A DNA stretch of 64,000 nucleotides, from positions 44,270-108,269 of the forward strand of contig CAYXGY010000005.1 in assembly GCA_964464895.1 (NCBI GenBank). The letters are read 5' to 3'. The notes under the pieces were generated by a model. That model saw nothing but the letters and a program-made list of their open reading frames with translations. It was not told where the DNA came from and searched no databases. A program made the position numbers and the translations under genes. Shown here piece after piece: positions 23,405 to 31,843 of this stretch; the stretch's first letter is position 1; each line of letters opens with the position of its first letter. The stretch is from Helicobacter_D sp964464895 (GTDB lineage: Bacteria > Campylobacterota > Campylobacteria > Campylobacterales > Helicobacteraceae).

Positions 23405-25693
23405 TCACACCTCCGTCTTCAACACCGCGCCATTTGCCGCGTTGCTCACAAGCAGCGCATAGCGGCGTAGCCATTTGCTTGGAATCTCCTTCTTAATCGG
23501 CTTCCATTTCGCCCGCCGCGTCTCTAAAACATCGGAATCCACGAGTAGCTCGAGCGTCCCCTTGCTGACTGAAATCGCGATTCTATCGCCGTCCTCAATC
23601 AGCGCAATCAGCCCGCCCTCTGCCGCTTCGGGGCTGACATGCCCAATGCAGCCGCCCCTTGTCGCGCCGCTAAAGCGCCCGTCTGTAATCAGCGCGACCG
23701 ACTCGCCAAGCCCCATTCCCATAATCATGCTCGTAGGGCTCAACATTTCCTGCATTCCCGGTCCGCCCTTTGGTCCCTCGTAGCGAATCACAACAACATT
23801 CCCCGCCTTGACCTTGCCGCCCGCAATGCCCGCAATCGCCTCGTCTTGCGAGTTGAAGCACACCGCGCTGCCCTCAAATTCTTTCATCGATTCCGCCACA
23901 GCGGCGACCTTGAGCACAGCGCCCTCACGTGCGAGGTTGCCATAGAGAATCTTGAGCCCGCCCACCTGTGAATACGCATTCTCATTATGCCGAATGATGT
24001 TCGTATCCACAATCTCCGCGCTAGCAATGCGTTCGCCCAACGTCTCGCCCGTAATCGTGAGCGCGTCGAGGTAAAGCGTGTGGGGAGTAGAATGAAGTTG
24101 CAGCACAAAAAAATCGCTAATTTCTTTCGGATAGAGCGACTCATAGCGAATAGGCAGCTGTTCAAAGGCGACTTGTCGGAATCCATGCTCCGCAAAAAAC
24201 AAGCGGGTTTGTTCGGTAACCTCAAACATATCAAAAATGAGCTCGCTAAAACCCTCTGTATAGGTTTGAATATAACCTTTGTTTGGACTATCTGTAACCA
24301 GCATAGTATATTCTGATTCTTTAAGAAATTCAAGCAGTGTTGCATAAAGTCTTTCTTCGAGATGATGAGGAGCAGAGAGATATTGATTTAAGACAAAGAA
24401 ACAATTAAGAATCCCAATGCCTTTTTGCGTTTCACAAACACCAATACAACCAACAACTTTATCATTATCAAGCGCAATCCAATATGCTTCTTTAGAAACA
24501 TCATGGCTTGCAAGCCTTTGCAGATATGACTCAAAAAAAGGTTTGCGCCACGACTTTTCTTTGCCTACAAATAGCGCAATCGCATCGTCTTGATAGTGCT
24601 GCATTTCTTCTGTAAAACGTACAATGCTTGGCGCATTTTTAGGCAAATCTTGCCATTTTGGCGATTTTGTTTGGGGCATGGTGCGCTTCGCGACCTCGTT
24701 CATCACCGCCGAGACGCCACCTGCGCGGTGAATGTCTTCCATGTGAATGCTACTTAAAGCGGGCGCAATCTTGGCGATATGCGCGACTTGCGAGGCGATG
24801 GCATTAATCGAATCTAGGTTGAAATCCACACCCGCTTCTTTGGCGACTGCGAGCATGTGCAAAATCGTGTTCGTGCTACCGCCCATTGCCATATCCACGA
24901 CAAACGCGTTATGCACGGCTTTGGCGTTGAGGATATTGCGGAATCGGAATTTTTCGCTCAAGGCAGAATCGAGCGCAATTTCCACGATTCTGCGCGCGGC
25001 TTTGCGCAAGAGCTCCTCGCGCTCGGGCGTGAGTGCGAGAATCGTGCCGTTTCCGGGCAGCGCGACACCCATTGCCTCGCAGAGCGTGTTCATCGAGTTT
25101 GCGGTAAACATTCCGCTACAACTCCCGCCGCTTGGGCAAGATTTGCATTCGATTTCGTGTAGTCTTTTTTCGTCAATCTTGCCATCGCCAAACGCGCCGA
25201 CAGCCTCAAAGGTGGAGTTGAGGTCGAGAATCGTCCCGTCATCGAGCCGCCCCGCGCGCATCGGTCCGCCGCTGACAAAGATTGTCGGCACATTCACACG
25301 TAGTGCGCCCATCAGCATTCCCGGCACGATTTTGTCGCAATTGGGCAGGCAAATCATCGCGTCTAGCGCGTGCGCGTTCATCATCGTTTCGATACTATCG
25401 GCAATCAGCTCGCGGCTTGGCAGCGAATAGAGCATGCCGCTGTGCCCCATCGCGATGCCGTCATCGACGCCAATCGTGTTAAACTCAAACGGCACGCCGC
25501 CCGCCTTGCGAATCTCGTCCTTGACGATTTGCGCGTATTTGTTCAAGAAAAAATGCCCGGGAATGATGTCAATGTAGCTATTTGCCACGCCGATAAAGGG
25601 CTTTTCAAAGTCGCTATCTTGCAACCCTGTAGCGCGCAAGAGGCTTCTATGGGGGGCTTTTTGGTAACCTTTTTTGATGATGTCGCTTCGCAT
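23405..25693 (-). CDS. ilvD: Dihydroxy-acid dehydratase with inserted GNAT-like domain
   Basis: Iron-sulfur dehydratase of valine/isoleucine synthesis. Residues 1-337 and 541-762 form a complete IlvD (559 aa when joined, the normal size): ICLPNCDKIVPGM and PSGGSCSGMFTANSM carry Fe-S cysteines, and GISMGH-like GIAMGHSGMLYSLPSRE, GGPGMQEMLSPTS and ITDGRFSGATRG are present. Between NEVAKR and LYLDALTITG sits an extra ~203-residue segment resembling a GNAT acetyltransferase (separate entry). The flanking IlvD DNA is clearly richer in GC than its neighbours, the insert is not. Start ATG 25693 has AGGAG upstream. Its 3' end carries the right copy of the 35-bp repeat and is coupled to the nuclease gene. 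Confidence 0.9.
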   Translation of the reverse strand: MRSDIIKKGYQKAPHRSLLRATGLQDSDFEKPFIGVANSYIDIIPGHFFLNKYAQIVKDEIRKAGGVPFEFNTIGVDDGIAMGHSGMLYSLPSRELIADSIETMMNAHALDAMICLPNCDKIVPGMLMGALRVNVPTIFVSGGPMRAGRLDDGTILDLNSTFEAVGAFGDGKIDEKRLHEIECKSCPSGGSCSGMFTANSMNTLCEAMGVALPGNGTILALTPEREELLRKAARRIVEIALDSALSEKFRFRNILNAKAVHNAFVVDMAMGGSTNTILHMLAVAKEAGVDFNLDSINAIASQVAHIAKIAPALSSIHMEDIHRAGGVSAVMNEVAKRTMPQTKSPKWQDLPKNAPSIVRFTEEMQHYQDDAIALFVGKEKSWRKPFFESYLQRLASHDVSKEAYWIALDNDKVVGCIGVCETQKGIGILNCFFVLNQYLSAPHHLEERLYATLLEFLKESEYTMLVTDSPNKGYIQTYTEGFSELIFDMFEVTEQTRLFFAEHGFRQVAFEQLPIRYESLYPKEISDFFVLQLHSTPHTLYLDALTITGETLGERIASAEIVDTNIIRHNENAYSQVGGLKILYGNLAREGAVLKVAAVAESMKEFEGSAVCFNSQDEAIAGIAGGKVKAGNVVVIRYEGPKGGPGMQEMLSPTSMIMGMGLGESVALITDGRFSGATRGGCIGHVSPEAAEGGLIALIEDGDRIAISVSKGTLELLVDSDVLETRRAKWKPIKKEIPSKWLRRYALLVSNAANGAVLKTEV
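23412..23446. repeat. 35-bp direct repeat, right copy (ilvD 3' end)
   Basis: Native position of the repeat: it encodes the conserved IlvD C-terminus (SNAANGAVLKTE). One mismatch to the left copy at 21752-21786. The arrangement resembles an attachment-site duplication at a gene 3' end, though no integrase gene lies between the copies. Confidence 0.9.
24074..24682 (-). other. GNAT-like domain inserted in IlvD
   Basis: Encodes IlvD residues ~338-540. AYWIALDNDKVVGCIGV, then GILNCFFVLNQYLSAP and LYATLLEFLKESEYTMLVTD, then RLFFAEHGFRQV follow the strand order of a GNAT fold, ending in the classic F-x-x-x-G-F segment. The acetyl-CoA pyrophosphate loop (usually Q/R-x-x-G-x-G/A) is not conserved: YLSAPHHLEERL stands in its place, so activity is doubtful. 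Base composition is AT-rich, like the surrounding genome, in contrast to the GC-rich IlvD flanks. The junctions are in frame with no stop. Confidence 0.6.
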
Positions 25694-25754
25694 AATTTCT
25701 CCTTTGTATTAAAGCTGAAATTTTAGCAAATTTTGCGACAAAAATCTTATGAAA

Positions 25755-26305
25755 TTAAGTTTTTGGGCAGGTTAAGTCTAACTCAATCTTGTGAGAATAT
25801 TTGATAGAATCGTTGGAAATTGGCTTATAGCTTAAAATTTTTTTAAGGAGTAATGGATCTGCGGCATGTCTTTTTGAGAGTCTTTGAATCCTCACTTGTT
25901 CATCACAAGTAGTATGTATCCAAATATCTGTTTCTTGCAAGTATTTTAGATTTCCAGCAATCAAAATGATAATTTTTACATAGGGAGGGAGGAATTTAAA
26001 GATAAGGCTGTAATTGTTTCTTACAAAATGAGGTGAAAGTCTTATTTTGGGGCGTGCAATAAAAATATTAAGAGAAAGAGTGTTGTCATCAAGTGTTACG
26101 ATTTGATAAGGTTTAAAATCGCCAAAACCTTCTTTACGAAGTCTTTTACCTAAAAAACTTTTGCCATTTCCACATCTTCCATCAATTGCGATAAGTATAT
26201 AGTCTCTTTTACTATATTCAGCTTGTTTTAAGAATCTGCTATTCTCTCTCTCTCTCTCTGTATTTCTTCGCAGAGAAATGCTAGATTATTTTTAAATTCT
26301 ATCAT
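25755..26305 (-). pseudogene. P-loop kinase-like gene, out of frame at an (AG)8 tract (probably phase-variable, OFF)
   Basis: Start ATG at 26303-26305 with AAAGG 8 bases upstream. Translation reads MIEFKNNLAFLCEEIQRERE, enters an (AG)8 repeat and stops at a TAA after 25 codons. In another frame, open from the repeat to 25755, the protein continues as NSRFLKQAEYSKRDYIL then IAIDGRCGNGKSF (Walker A) and later ETDIWIHTTCDEQVRIQRLSKRH, a nucleoside/uridine-kinase-like layout. Seven or ten AG units would restore one 182-aa protein; eight do not. No start codon lies between the tract and the P-loop. Substrate unknown. It sits between the copper ATPase and ilvD, same strand. Confidence 0.78.
26244..26259 (-). 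repeat. (AG)8 simple-sequence repeat inside the kinase gene
   Basis: Plus strand reads (CT)8, i.e. (AG)8 on the coding strand, 15 codons after the ATG. Dinucleotide tracts of this length slip readily during replication. The number of units sets the frame: n = 7, 10 or 13 is ON, n = 8 as here is OFF. Confidence 0.88.
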
Positions 26306-26327
26306 TAAACTTACCTTTCTTTTAGAT

Positions 26328-28823
26328 TTAATCTTTGATTCGCATACTATTGCCTACGACAAGCAAGGAGCTAAGCGACATAGAGAGTGCAGCAATGAGC
26401 GGAATCACAAATCCAGCCATTGCAAGCGGAATTGTTAGGGTATTATAGAGCAAAGAAAGAATGAGATTTTGTAAGATGAAACGATAGGTTTTGCGTCCCA
26501 AGCGGAAAGATTCCGAGATTCCTTGTACGTTATCATCAAGCACAACCACATCACTTACGCTAATGGCTAAATCAATTCCTCCACCCATTGCAATTGCAAT
26601 GTCGCTTTTACCTAGCGCGATAGAATCGTTAATCCCGTCTCCCGCCATTACGACTACTTTGCCTTGTTGGTGTAGTTTATCAATGAAGTCCGCTTTATCA
26701 ACTGGGCTTTGTGCCGCATAATATTCTGTGATTCCAACTGCTTCTGCTACATTGCGACAGACGTGCTCATTATCACCACTCAAGAGAATGCAGGTAATGC
26801 CTTGTGATTGGAGTGTTTGGATTGCCTCTTTTGCATCTTGCTTCAATGTGTCTTGTAGGGTGAATTTTGCGAGAATCTTAGAATCTTTGGCAAAATAAAA
26901 TACACTTGCTTGCGTGTCTATTAAGGCAGACGGAATCGTAACTTGGTGTTCTCTTAAAAGGGCTAGATTACCCCCTAAATAGGTATTTTCTTGCATTTTT
27001 GCTACGATTCCACGTGCGTTTATCTGCGTCATTGAATCTAGTGCGATTTCTCTGCCTTTACCGATAAACTCTAGCACGGCTTTGCTTACAGGGTGAGTGT
27101 TTTGTGTGAGCATTGCGCGTAAGATTTCAGATTCCGCAGTTTCTAGTGCGTTTGTAGGTGTGAAATATTGCACTTCAAGCACCTTTAGCTTACCCTCTGT
27201 TAATGTGCCTGTTTTGTCTAATACTAGGACATTCGCTTTGGCAATGGTCTCTAAAAAACGCGCTTCTTTGAAAAGAATCTTGTGTTTTAAGGATTCACTA
27301 AGCCCAATGAGGGAGGCGATAGGCGTCGCAAGGGCAAGCGCGCAAGGGCAAGCAATGATTATCACAGAAATCATTACCATTAAAGAACGTTCAAAGGGTG
27401 CATTGAGCACATATTCCCAGACTAAAAAGGTGCTAAAGGCTAGGGAGAGAATGACGAACGAGAAATAGCGCGAAATATGATTGGCTGCTTCTTGAATCTT
27501 GGGACGCGCATTGAGGGAATTTTCTACTAATCCTACGATTTTCATCATCAAAGAATCTTTGAAGTCCTTGCTCACTTGATAATTGAAAGGGTAATTAAGA
27601 GCCAAAGAACCAGAATAAATGGAATCTCCTGTTTTTTTGATTCGTGGCAAGGATTCCCCACTCATCGCACTTTCATTGCAGAGTGCTTCTGTACTCAACA
27701 AAATGCCATCTAGCGCAACGCGCTCCCCGGGTCTTACTTGCACAATATCCCCCACGCGCACAGATTCTATTGCGATTTCTTGGAAAGATTCTTGCGCCTG
27801 CGAAGAATAGGCGTCTAAATCATTTTTCGCTTGTGTAGATTGTTGTGTTTGATTGTTTGCTTCTGTCTTTTGTGGAATCTGCAATACGCGTACGCTTAGA
27901 GGCATTTGCGCATTGAGTTTGTCTAGGCTATCCACTGCGCTTTTTTTGCCGCGCACTTCCAAAAACTTTCCAATCAGCACAAAGGTAATAATCATCGCTA
28001 CCGATTCAAAGTAGGTTTCACCTCCATTAAAACTTGCGTAAATAGAATAAAGATAAGCTAAACTCGCTCCACTAATCACAAGCAAATCCATATTAGGGGT
28101 TTTGTATTTGAGTGCAATCCACGCGCCACGCCAAAAAATGATTCCGCTAAAGAACATTACAGGGGTGGAGAGTGCAAACCCTGCGAAGTTTAAGATATTG
28201 CGCATTTCATTTGAGATTCCGCTGAAATATCCTGCATATTGTGCGACAGCAATCCACATAATATTCATCACACAAAAGATTCCAACTACCATTTTGATAT
28301 AATAATCACGTTTTTCTTTTTGGGCATAAGCTTCCTGTAAGCGAGGGTCATAAGCGTGTGCGTTATAGCCAATTTGTCGAATCGTTTGAATGATTTGAGA
28401 GATTTTTATTTGCTTGGGGTCATAAAGAATCGTGGCTTTGTTGTTGGTATAATTAATATTGACTTTTGTGATTCCGTCGGTCTGGGCGAGGATTTTTTCA
28501 TTTAGCCATACACAGGCAATGCAATGGATTCTTTCTAAAATAAGGGAAATTTCGCACAGGTTGTCTTTAGTATGAACATAACGTTCAAAAAATGGCAGAG
28601 AATCAAAAGATTCTAAGCTTTCATTTTGCAATGCTTCATTGGCTGGTTCTAATGTATTGTTGCCTAGTTTGCTATAAAAATCCTCTAATCCTGTGCTATT
28701 TAAAAGACTATAAACCCCCTCGCAACCTTTACAGCAAAAATACCTCTCCACCCCTTTTATCGTCGTTTTGATGAGCACCGCTTCATCAAATTCTAAATGG
28801 CAATGGTCGCAAATATGTTTCAT
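26328..28823 (-). CDS. ccoI: Copper-transporting P-type ATPase, CcoI/FixI type
   Basis: 831-aa heavy-metal ATPase of the inner membrane, probably supplying copper to the cbb3 cytochrome oxidase. The N-terminus has the extra Cys-rich domain of this subgroup (CDHCHLEF, FCCKGCEGVY), followed by a heavy-metal domain with HCIAC. Eight membrane helices include the CPC motif IIACPCALALATP; the phosphorylation loop DKTGTLTEG and hinge GDGINDSIALGKSDIAI are intact. An Asn/Gln/Thr-rich stretch (KTEANNQTQQSTQAKND) extends the first cytoplasmic loop. The CcoI rather than CopA assignment rests on the N-terminal domain. The aminotransferase gene ends 11 bp upstream. Confidence 0.85.
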   Translation of the reverse strand: MKHICDHCHLEFDEAVLIKTTIKGVERYFCCKGCEGVYSLLNSTGLEDFYSKLGNNTLEPANEALQNESLESFDSLPFFERYVHTKDNLCEISLILERIHCIACVWLNEKILAQTDGITKVNINYTNNKATILYDPKQIKISQIIQTIRQIGYNAHAYDPRLQEAYAQKEKRDYYIKMVVGIFCVMNIMWIAVAQYAGYFSGISNEMRNILNFAGFALSTPVMFFSGIIFWRGAWIALKYKTPNMDLLVISGASLAYLYSIYASFNGGETYFESVAMIITFVLIGKFLEVRGKKSAVDSLDKLNAQMPLSVRVLQIPQKTEANNQTQQSTQAKNDLDAYSSQAQESFQEIAIESVRVGDIVQVRPGERVALDGILLSTEALCNESAMSGESLPRIKKTGDSIYSGSLALNYPFNYQVSKDFKDSLMMKIVGLVENSLNARPKIQEAANHISRYFSFVILSLAFSTFLVWEYVLNAPFERSLMVMISVIIIACPCALALATPIASLIGLSESLKHKILFKEARFLETIAKANVLVLDKTGTLTEGKLKVLEVQYFTPTNALETAESEILRAMLTQNTHPVSKAVLEFIGKGREIALDSMTQINARGIVAKMQENTYLGGNLALLREHQVTIPSALIDTQASVFYFAKDSKILAKFTLQDTLKQDAKEAIQTLQSQGITCILLSGDNEHVCRNVAEAVGITEYYAAQSPVDKADFIDKLHQQGKVVVMAGDGINDSIALGKSDIAIAMGGGIDLAISVSDVVVLDDNVQGISESFRLGRKTYRFILQNLILSLLYNTLTIPLAMAGFVIPLIAALSMSLSSLLVVGNSMRIKD

Positions 28824-28834
28824 AGAGGTGATAA

Positions 28835-30046
28835 TTATGCTTCAAATTGCTTTAAGAATTTTTTGAGATTCCTTGCGGCTTGACGAATTCTATTTTCATT
28901 TTCTATTAGAGCAATACGCACATAATTGTCTCCGTGATTGCCAAATCCAATGCCGGGACTTACTGCGATTTTTGCTTCTTGTAGTAGACGTTTAGAGAAC
29001 TCCATACTGCCTAAATGTTTGGTGCATTCTGGAATCTCTGCCCAAATAAACATACTTGCTTTAGGTTTGGTCATTTTCCAGCCCGCCACGCTAAAGCTTT
29101 CAATCAGCACTTCCATACGATGTTCATATTTATGGACGATTTCTTGGACACAAGTTTGGTCTCCATTGAGAGCAATCGTAGAGGCGATTTGAATCGGAGT
29201 ATAGAGCCCATAATCTAGCCAACTTTTGATTTTCTGTAATGCGCCGATAAGTTTTTCGTTACCCACCATACAGCCAACCCTCCAACCCGCCATATTATAG
29301 CTTTTAGAAAGTGTATAGCTTTCCACTGCGACATCTACTGCACCTTCTACTTCAAAAATAGAGGGCGCGACATAGCCTCCAAAGCTTAAATCTGCATAGG
29401 CAATGTCGTTTAAAATATAAAATCGCTCTTGTTTGGCGAGTTTGACAAGTCTTTCGTAGAATCTCTTATAAACTACTACTGTGGTAGGATTGTGGGGGAA
29501 ATTGGTTACAACAAATTTTGGTTTAGGCATTGTGTTTTTGAGAGCTTTTTGCAAGGATTCAAAATAAGCCTCTTCGTCCAATTCGTAGTTTTCATTCCAT
29601 TTTAGCCCAAAGGTTGCCACATTTGCGCCTGCTAACATAAAAGCATAATAATGAATCGGATAGGCAGGTTCTGCGACCACTGCAGTATCGCCCGGATTTG
29701 TGATTGCTTGAACTAAATGCACATAGCCCTCTTTAGAACCCATAGAAACGCAAACTTGCGTGTCTGGATTGAGAGAGATTCCGTATTTGCGCTGATAAGT
29801 ATCCGCAATCGCAAGACGCAGTTTATAGATTCCTTTACTCGCGGAATAGCCGTGATTTTTGGGTTTATGTGCCGCTTCGCAGAGTTTATCAATGATATGG
29901 TCTGGGGTTGCGCCATCAGGATTTCCCATACTAAAATCAATCACATCTTCGCCCTCTTGGCGCATTTTTAATTTGATTTCATTAATGGCGGCGAAAACAT
30001 ACTTTGGTAATCTTTTGATTTTTTCAAATTCAATTTCTTCAAACAT
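28835..30046 (-). CDS. Aminotransferase class I/II (AlaC/AspB-like)
   Basis: 403-aa PLP enzyme of the aspartate aminotransferase fold. DFSMGNPDGATPDHI, GYSASKGIYKLRLAI, FPHNPTTVVV (the NP substrate-contact region), NDIAYADLSF, the PLP-lysine segment SYTLSKSYNMAGWRVG and the final NYVRIALIEN Arg motif are intact. The closest relatives I know are the glutamate-pyruvate/aspartate aminotransferases of Helicobacter and Campylobacter. The gene order from here to rpmE equals the Cj0150c-Cj0155c order I recall. Substrate (alanine or aspartate) cannot be decided from sequence. Confidence 0.85.
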   Translation of the reverse strand: MFEEIEFEKIKRLPKYVFAAINEIKLKMRQEGEDVIDFSMGNPDGATPDHIIDKLCEAAHKPKNHGYSASKGIYKLRLAIADTYQRKYGISLNPDTQVCVSMGSKEGYVHLVQAITNPGDTAVVAEPAYPIHYYAFMLAGANVATFGLKWNENYELDEEAYFESLQKALKNTMPKPKFVVTNFPHNPTTVVVYKRFYERLVKLAKQERFYILNDIAYADLSFGGYVAPSIFEVEGAVDVAVESYTLSKSYNMAGWRVGCMVGNEKLIGALQKIKSWLDYGLYTPIQIASTIALNGDQTCVQEIVHKYEHRMEVLIESFSVAGWKMTKPKASMFIWAEIPECTKHLGSMEFSKRLLQEAKIAVSPGIGFGNHGDNYVRIALIENENRIRQAARNLKKFLKQFEA

Positions 30047-30065
30047 TTTTTCTCCTCGTTTGGAT

Positions 30066-30917
30066 TTATTTTAGCATAACATCTAAGCCATTTTTGGTTG
30101 TAATGGGTAAATAAGTGTCGGTGATTTTCACAAACATTGCTCCCTTTGGAATCTCTTTTTGAATGGTTTGTGAAGATTTTTGACTGCTTATGATTTCTAA
30201 AATATTTAGATTTTTATCAAAAAATATCAATTTGGGATACCATAAGATTCCATTGCTTGACTTGACTTCTAGGCGACTACCTTGCTCAATTTGATACCAA
30301 TACTCGCCCTTTAAATTTGCTTTGTGATTCGTTTCGTTAGCTGTCAATTTGGTGGCTTTTGGATATTGAAATGTGCTATTGGTAATCGTGTAATTCCATT
30401 GATGAATACTGCTTCGTTCAATGCTCTGCACTCTATAACCATAGTTGTATAATTTTTCTTGTAGAAGCGTTGGGTCAATTGCATATTCCGTATTCATAGA
30501 AAGAATAAATTTAAATTTTTGCTCCTCTAGCAAACTTTCTTTGAGCAAAAAATAATAATATCCCATTTCATTTAATATATGATAAAGCACGCTCGTAAAA
30601 GTTGCTGGATTTTCGCTTATACTGAAAGATACTTCAAGCTCCATTGGTTGCTTGAAAGTTAGTTTTAAAAGCCCATTTTGTTTGAGAGTATTAGAGATTT
30701 TATATAAATCTGGTTGTCCCGCATCATCTAAAAAATATCCTTGATTGTTAAAAAGCCGTTGGATAAACTTTTGATTCGTCTTGTATTCTTGCACGCCCAA
30801 GAGTTGCATTACCTTGTAATCAATCGGATTTTGCATTGCAGGAGTTTGCGCATAAAGCTGAATTGCAAGTAAATCAAAAAGAATCGCAAGGAGAAACCAT
30901 TGGGGAATTTTTACCAC
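30066..30917 (-). CDS. Periplasmic protein of unknown function
   Basis: 283 aa with an N-terminal hydrophobic signal (IPQWFLLAILFDLLAIQLYAQ) and a likely cleavage after YAQ. The rest is beta-rich and hydrophilic, with no recognised domain. Start is a GTG at 30917, overlapping the stop of the upstream gene by 7 bp. It sits where C. jejuni has the unknown periplasmic protein Cj0151c (from memory), downstream of the single-pass membrane protein; the conserved pairing suggests the two work together in the envelope. Confidence 0.6.
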   Translation of the reverse strand: MVKIPQWFLLAILFDLLAIQLYAQTPAMQNPIDYKVMQLLGVQEYKTNQKFIQRLFNNQGYFLDDAGQPDLYKISNTLKQNGLLKLTFKQPMELEVSFSISENPATFTSVLYHILNEMGYYYFLLKESLLEEQKFKFILSMNTEYAIDPTLLQEKLYNYGYRVQSIERSSIHQWNYTITNSTFQYPKATKLTANETNHKANLKGEYWYQIEQGSRLEVKSSNGILWYPKLIFFDKNLNILEIISSQKSSQTIQKEIPKGAMFVKITDTYLPITTKNGLDVMLK

Positions 30918-31843
30918 CCTAATCCCCTCGTGTATTGGTTGTATTGGGCGAGTGTGATTTCGCTAAAATTTCCCGCTTCATCTACCATAAAAAGCATTTT
31001 TTCTGCTTTATTATAGTTGGTAAGTTCGCCATCTAGATTTAAATCTAGCATTCCGTGTCCTGTAACAATGGTTTGCGGACGCGTTAAATCAATCTCGACA
31101 GAAGTATTTGTAAGGAGCGAATTTTTTTTCCGTGTATCCAAATAAACGATTCCAATCCAAACATTGGAACGTGGGATAATTTCTAGCTTGCGCACTGCGG
31201 TGGCTTTGATTGGTTCTGCTGGTGTGGTTTGCTCAGGACTTTGTTCTGTATTGGTTGTCTGTGGCAATTCATTAATAGGAGCAGAAGCAGATGCGTCTAA
31301 AGAATGATTCATTGGTAATGGTTCGGTATGGGCAGGCGTGTCGTTTATCGTATTGGTTGTCGCGTTATTTTCTGCCTCGCTTGTGTTTTCAATCTGGCTT
31401 TCTGTTGCGTTTTGAGCGACTAGGGATTCTGTTTGCGCTGATTTTTGAGCAGTGGAATCTTTGGCTGGAGTAAGGTTGGTGAAATTGGTATAAACATAGA
31501 ATCCAACCCCCAATAAAATAATTGCAATTGCACCCAAAATAGTATATTGTTTGGAATTATTTTGTTTCGTCATTTCGTGTGTAATCTTGTAATTAATGAC
31601 GGCTTCTAAGTCTTCTGTTTTTTGTTTGTGGTTGTTACAAAATTCATTGTATTCTTCTTGCCACTTTTGCAAATCTACATTATACTCTCGCTCTAAAATT
31701 TTGATTAGCCCGATTGTAGTTGTGCGGTCGTGTAATTCTTCAAAGTTAGAATCCAAGATGAATTGGATTTTGTTTAATGCCATATGTGTATGCTTGGAGA
31801 TTTCTTTCGCCCCAATTTTTTTTAATTTTTCAATATCTTCCAT
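30911..31843 (-). CDS. Single-pass membrane protein, RodZ-like topology
   Basis: 310 aa. Residues 1-~105 are cytoplasmic and helical (KKIGAKEISKHTHMALNKIQ looks like a divergent helix-turn-helix), then one membrane helix (ILGAIAIILLGVGFYVYTNF), a Thr/Pro/Glu/Ala-rich linker and a beta-rich periplasmic end (VRKLEIIPRSNVWIGIVYLD). HTH, single helix, disordered linker and beta domain is the RodZ layout, but similarity is weak and I make no functional claim. It overlaps both neighbours by a few bases and is part of the aminotransferase-rpmE operon. Confidence 0.6.
   Translation of the reverse strand: MEDIEKLKKIGAKEISKHTHMALNKIQFILDSNFEELHDRTTTIGLIKILEREYNVDLQKWQEEYNEFCNNHKQKTEDLEAVINYKITHEMTKQNNSKQYTILGAIAIILLGVGFYVYTNFTNLTPAKDSTAQKSAQTESLVAQNATESQIENTSEAENNATTNTINDTPAHTEPLPMNHSLDASASAPINELPQTTNTEQSPEQTTPAEPIKATAVRKLEIIPRSNVWIGIVYLDTRKKNSLLTNTSVEIDLTRPQTIVTGHGMLDLNLDGELTNYNKAEKMLFMVDEAGNFSEITLAQYNQYTRGLGW

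Noticed and set aside
21752..23446. Insertion sequence or transposon flanked by direct repeats
   Set aside because: No transposase or integrase and no terminal inverted repeats; the 35-bp repeat is explained by the ilvD tail.
24747..25430. 227-aa plus-strand frame opposite ilvD
   Set aside because: GC-rich codon bias of ilvD opens the opposite strand; no ribosome site, no domain, and the ilvD frame is fully conserved.
25755..25964. A separate 69-aa gene starting at TTG 25964
   Set aside because: It is the C-terminal part of the longer kinase-like frame; no ribosome site at the TTG.
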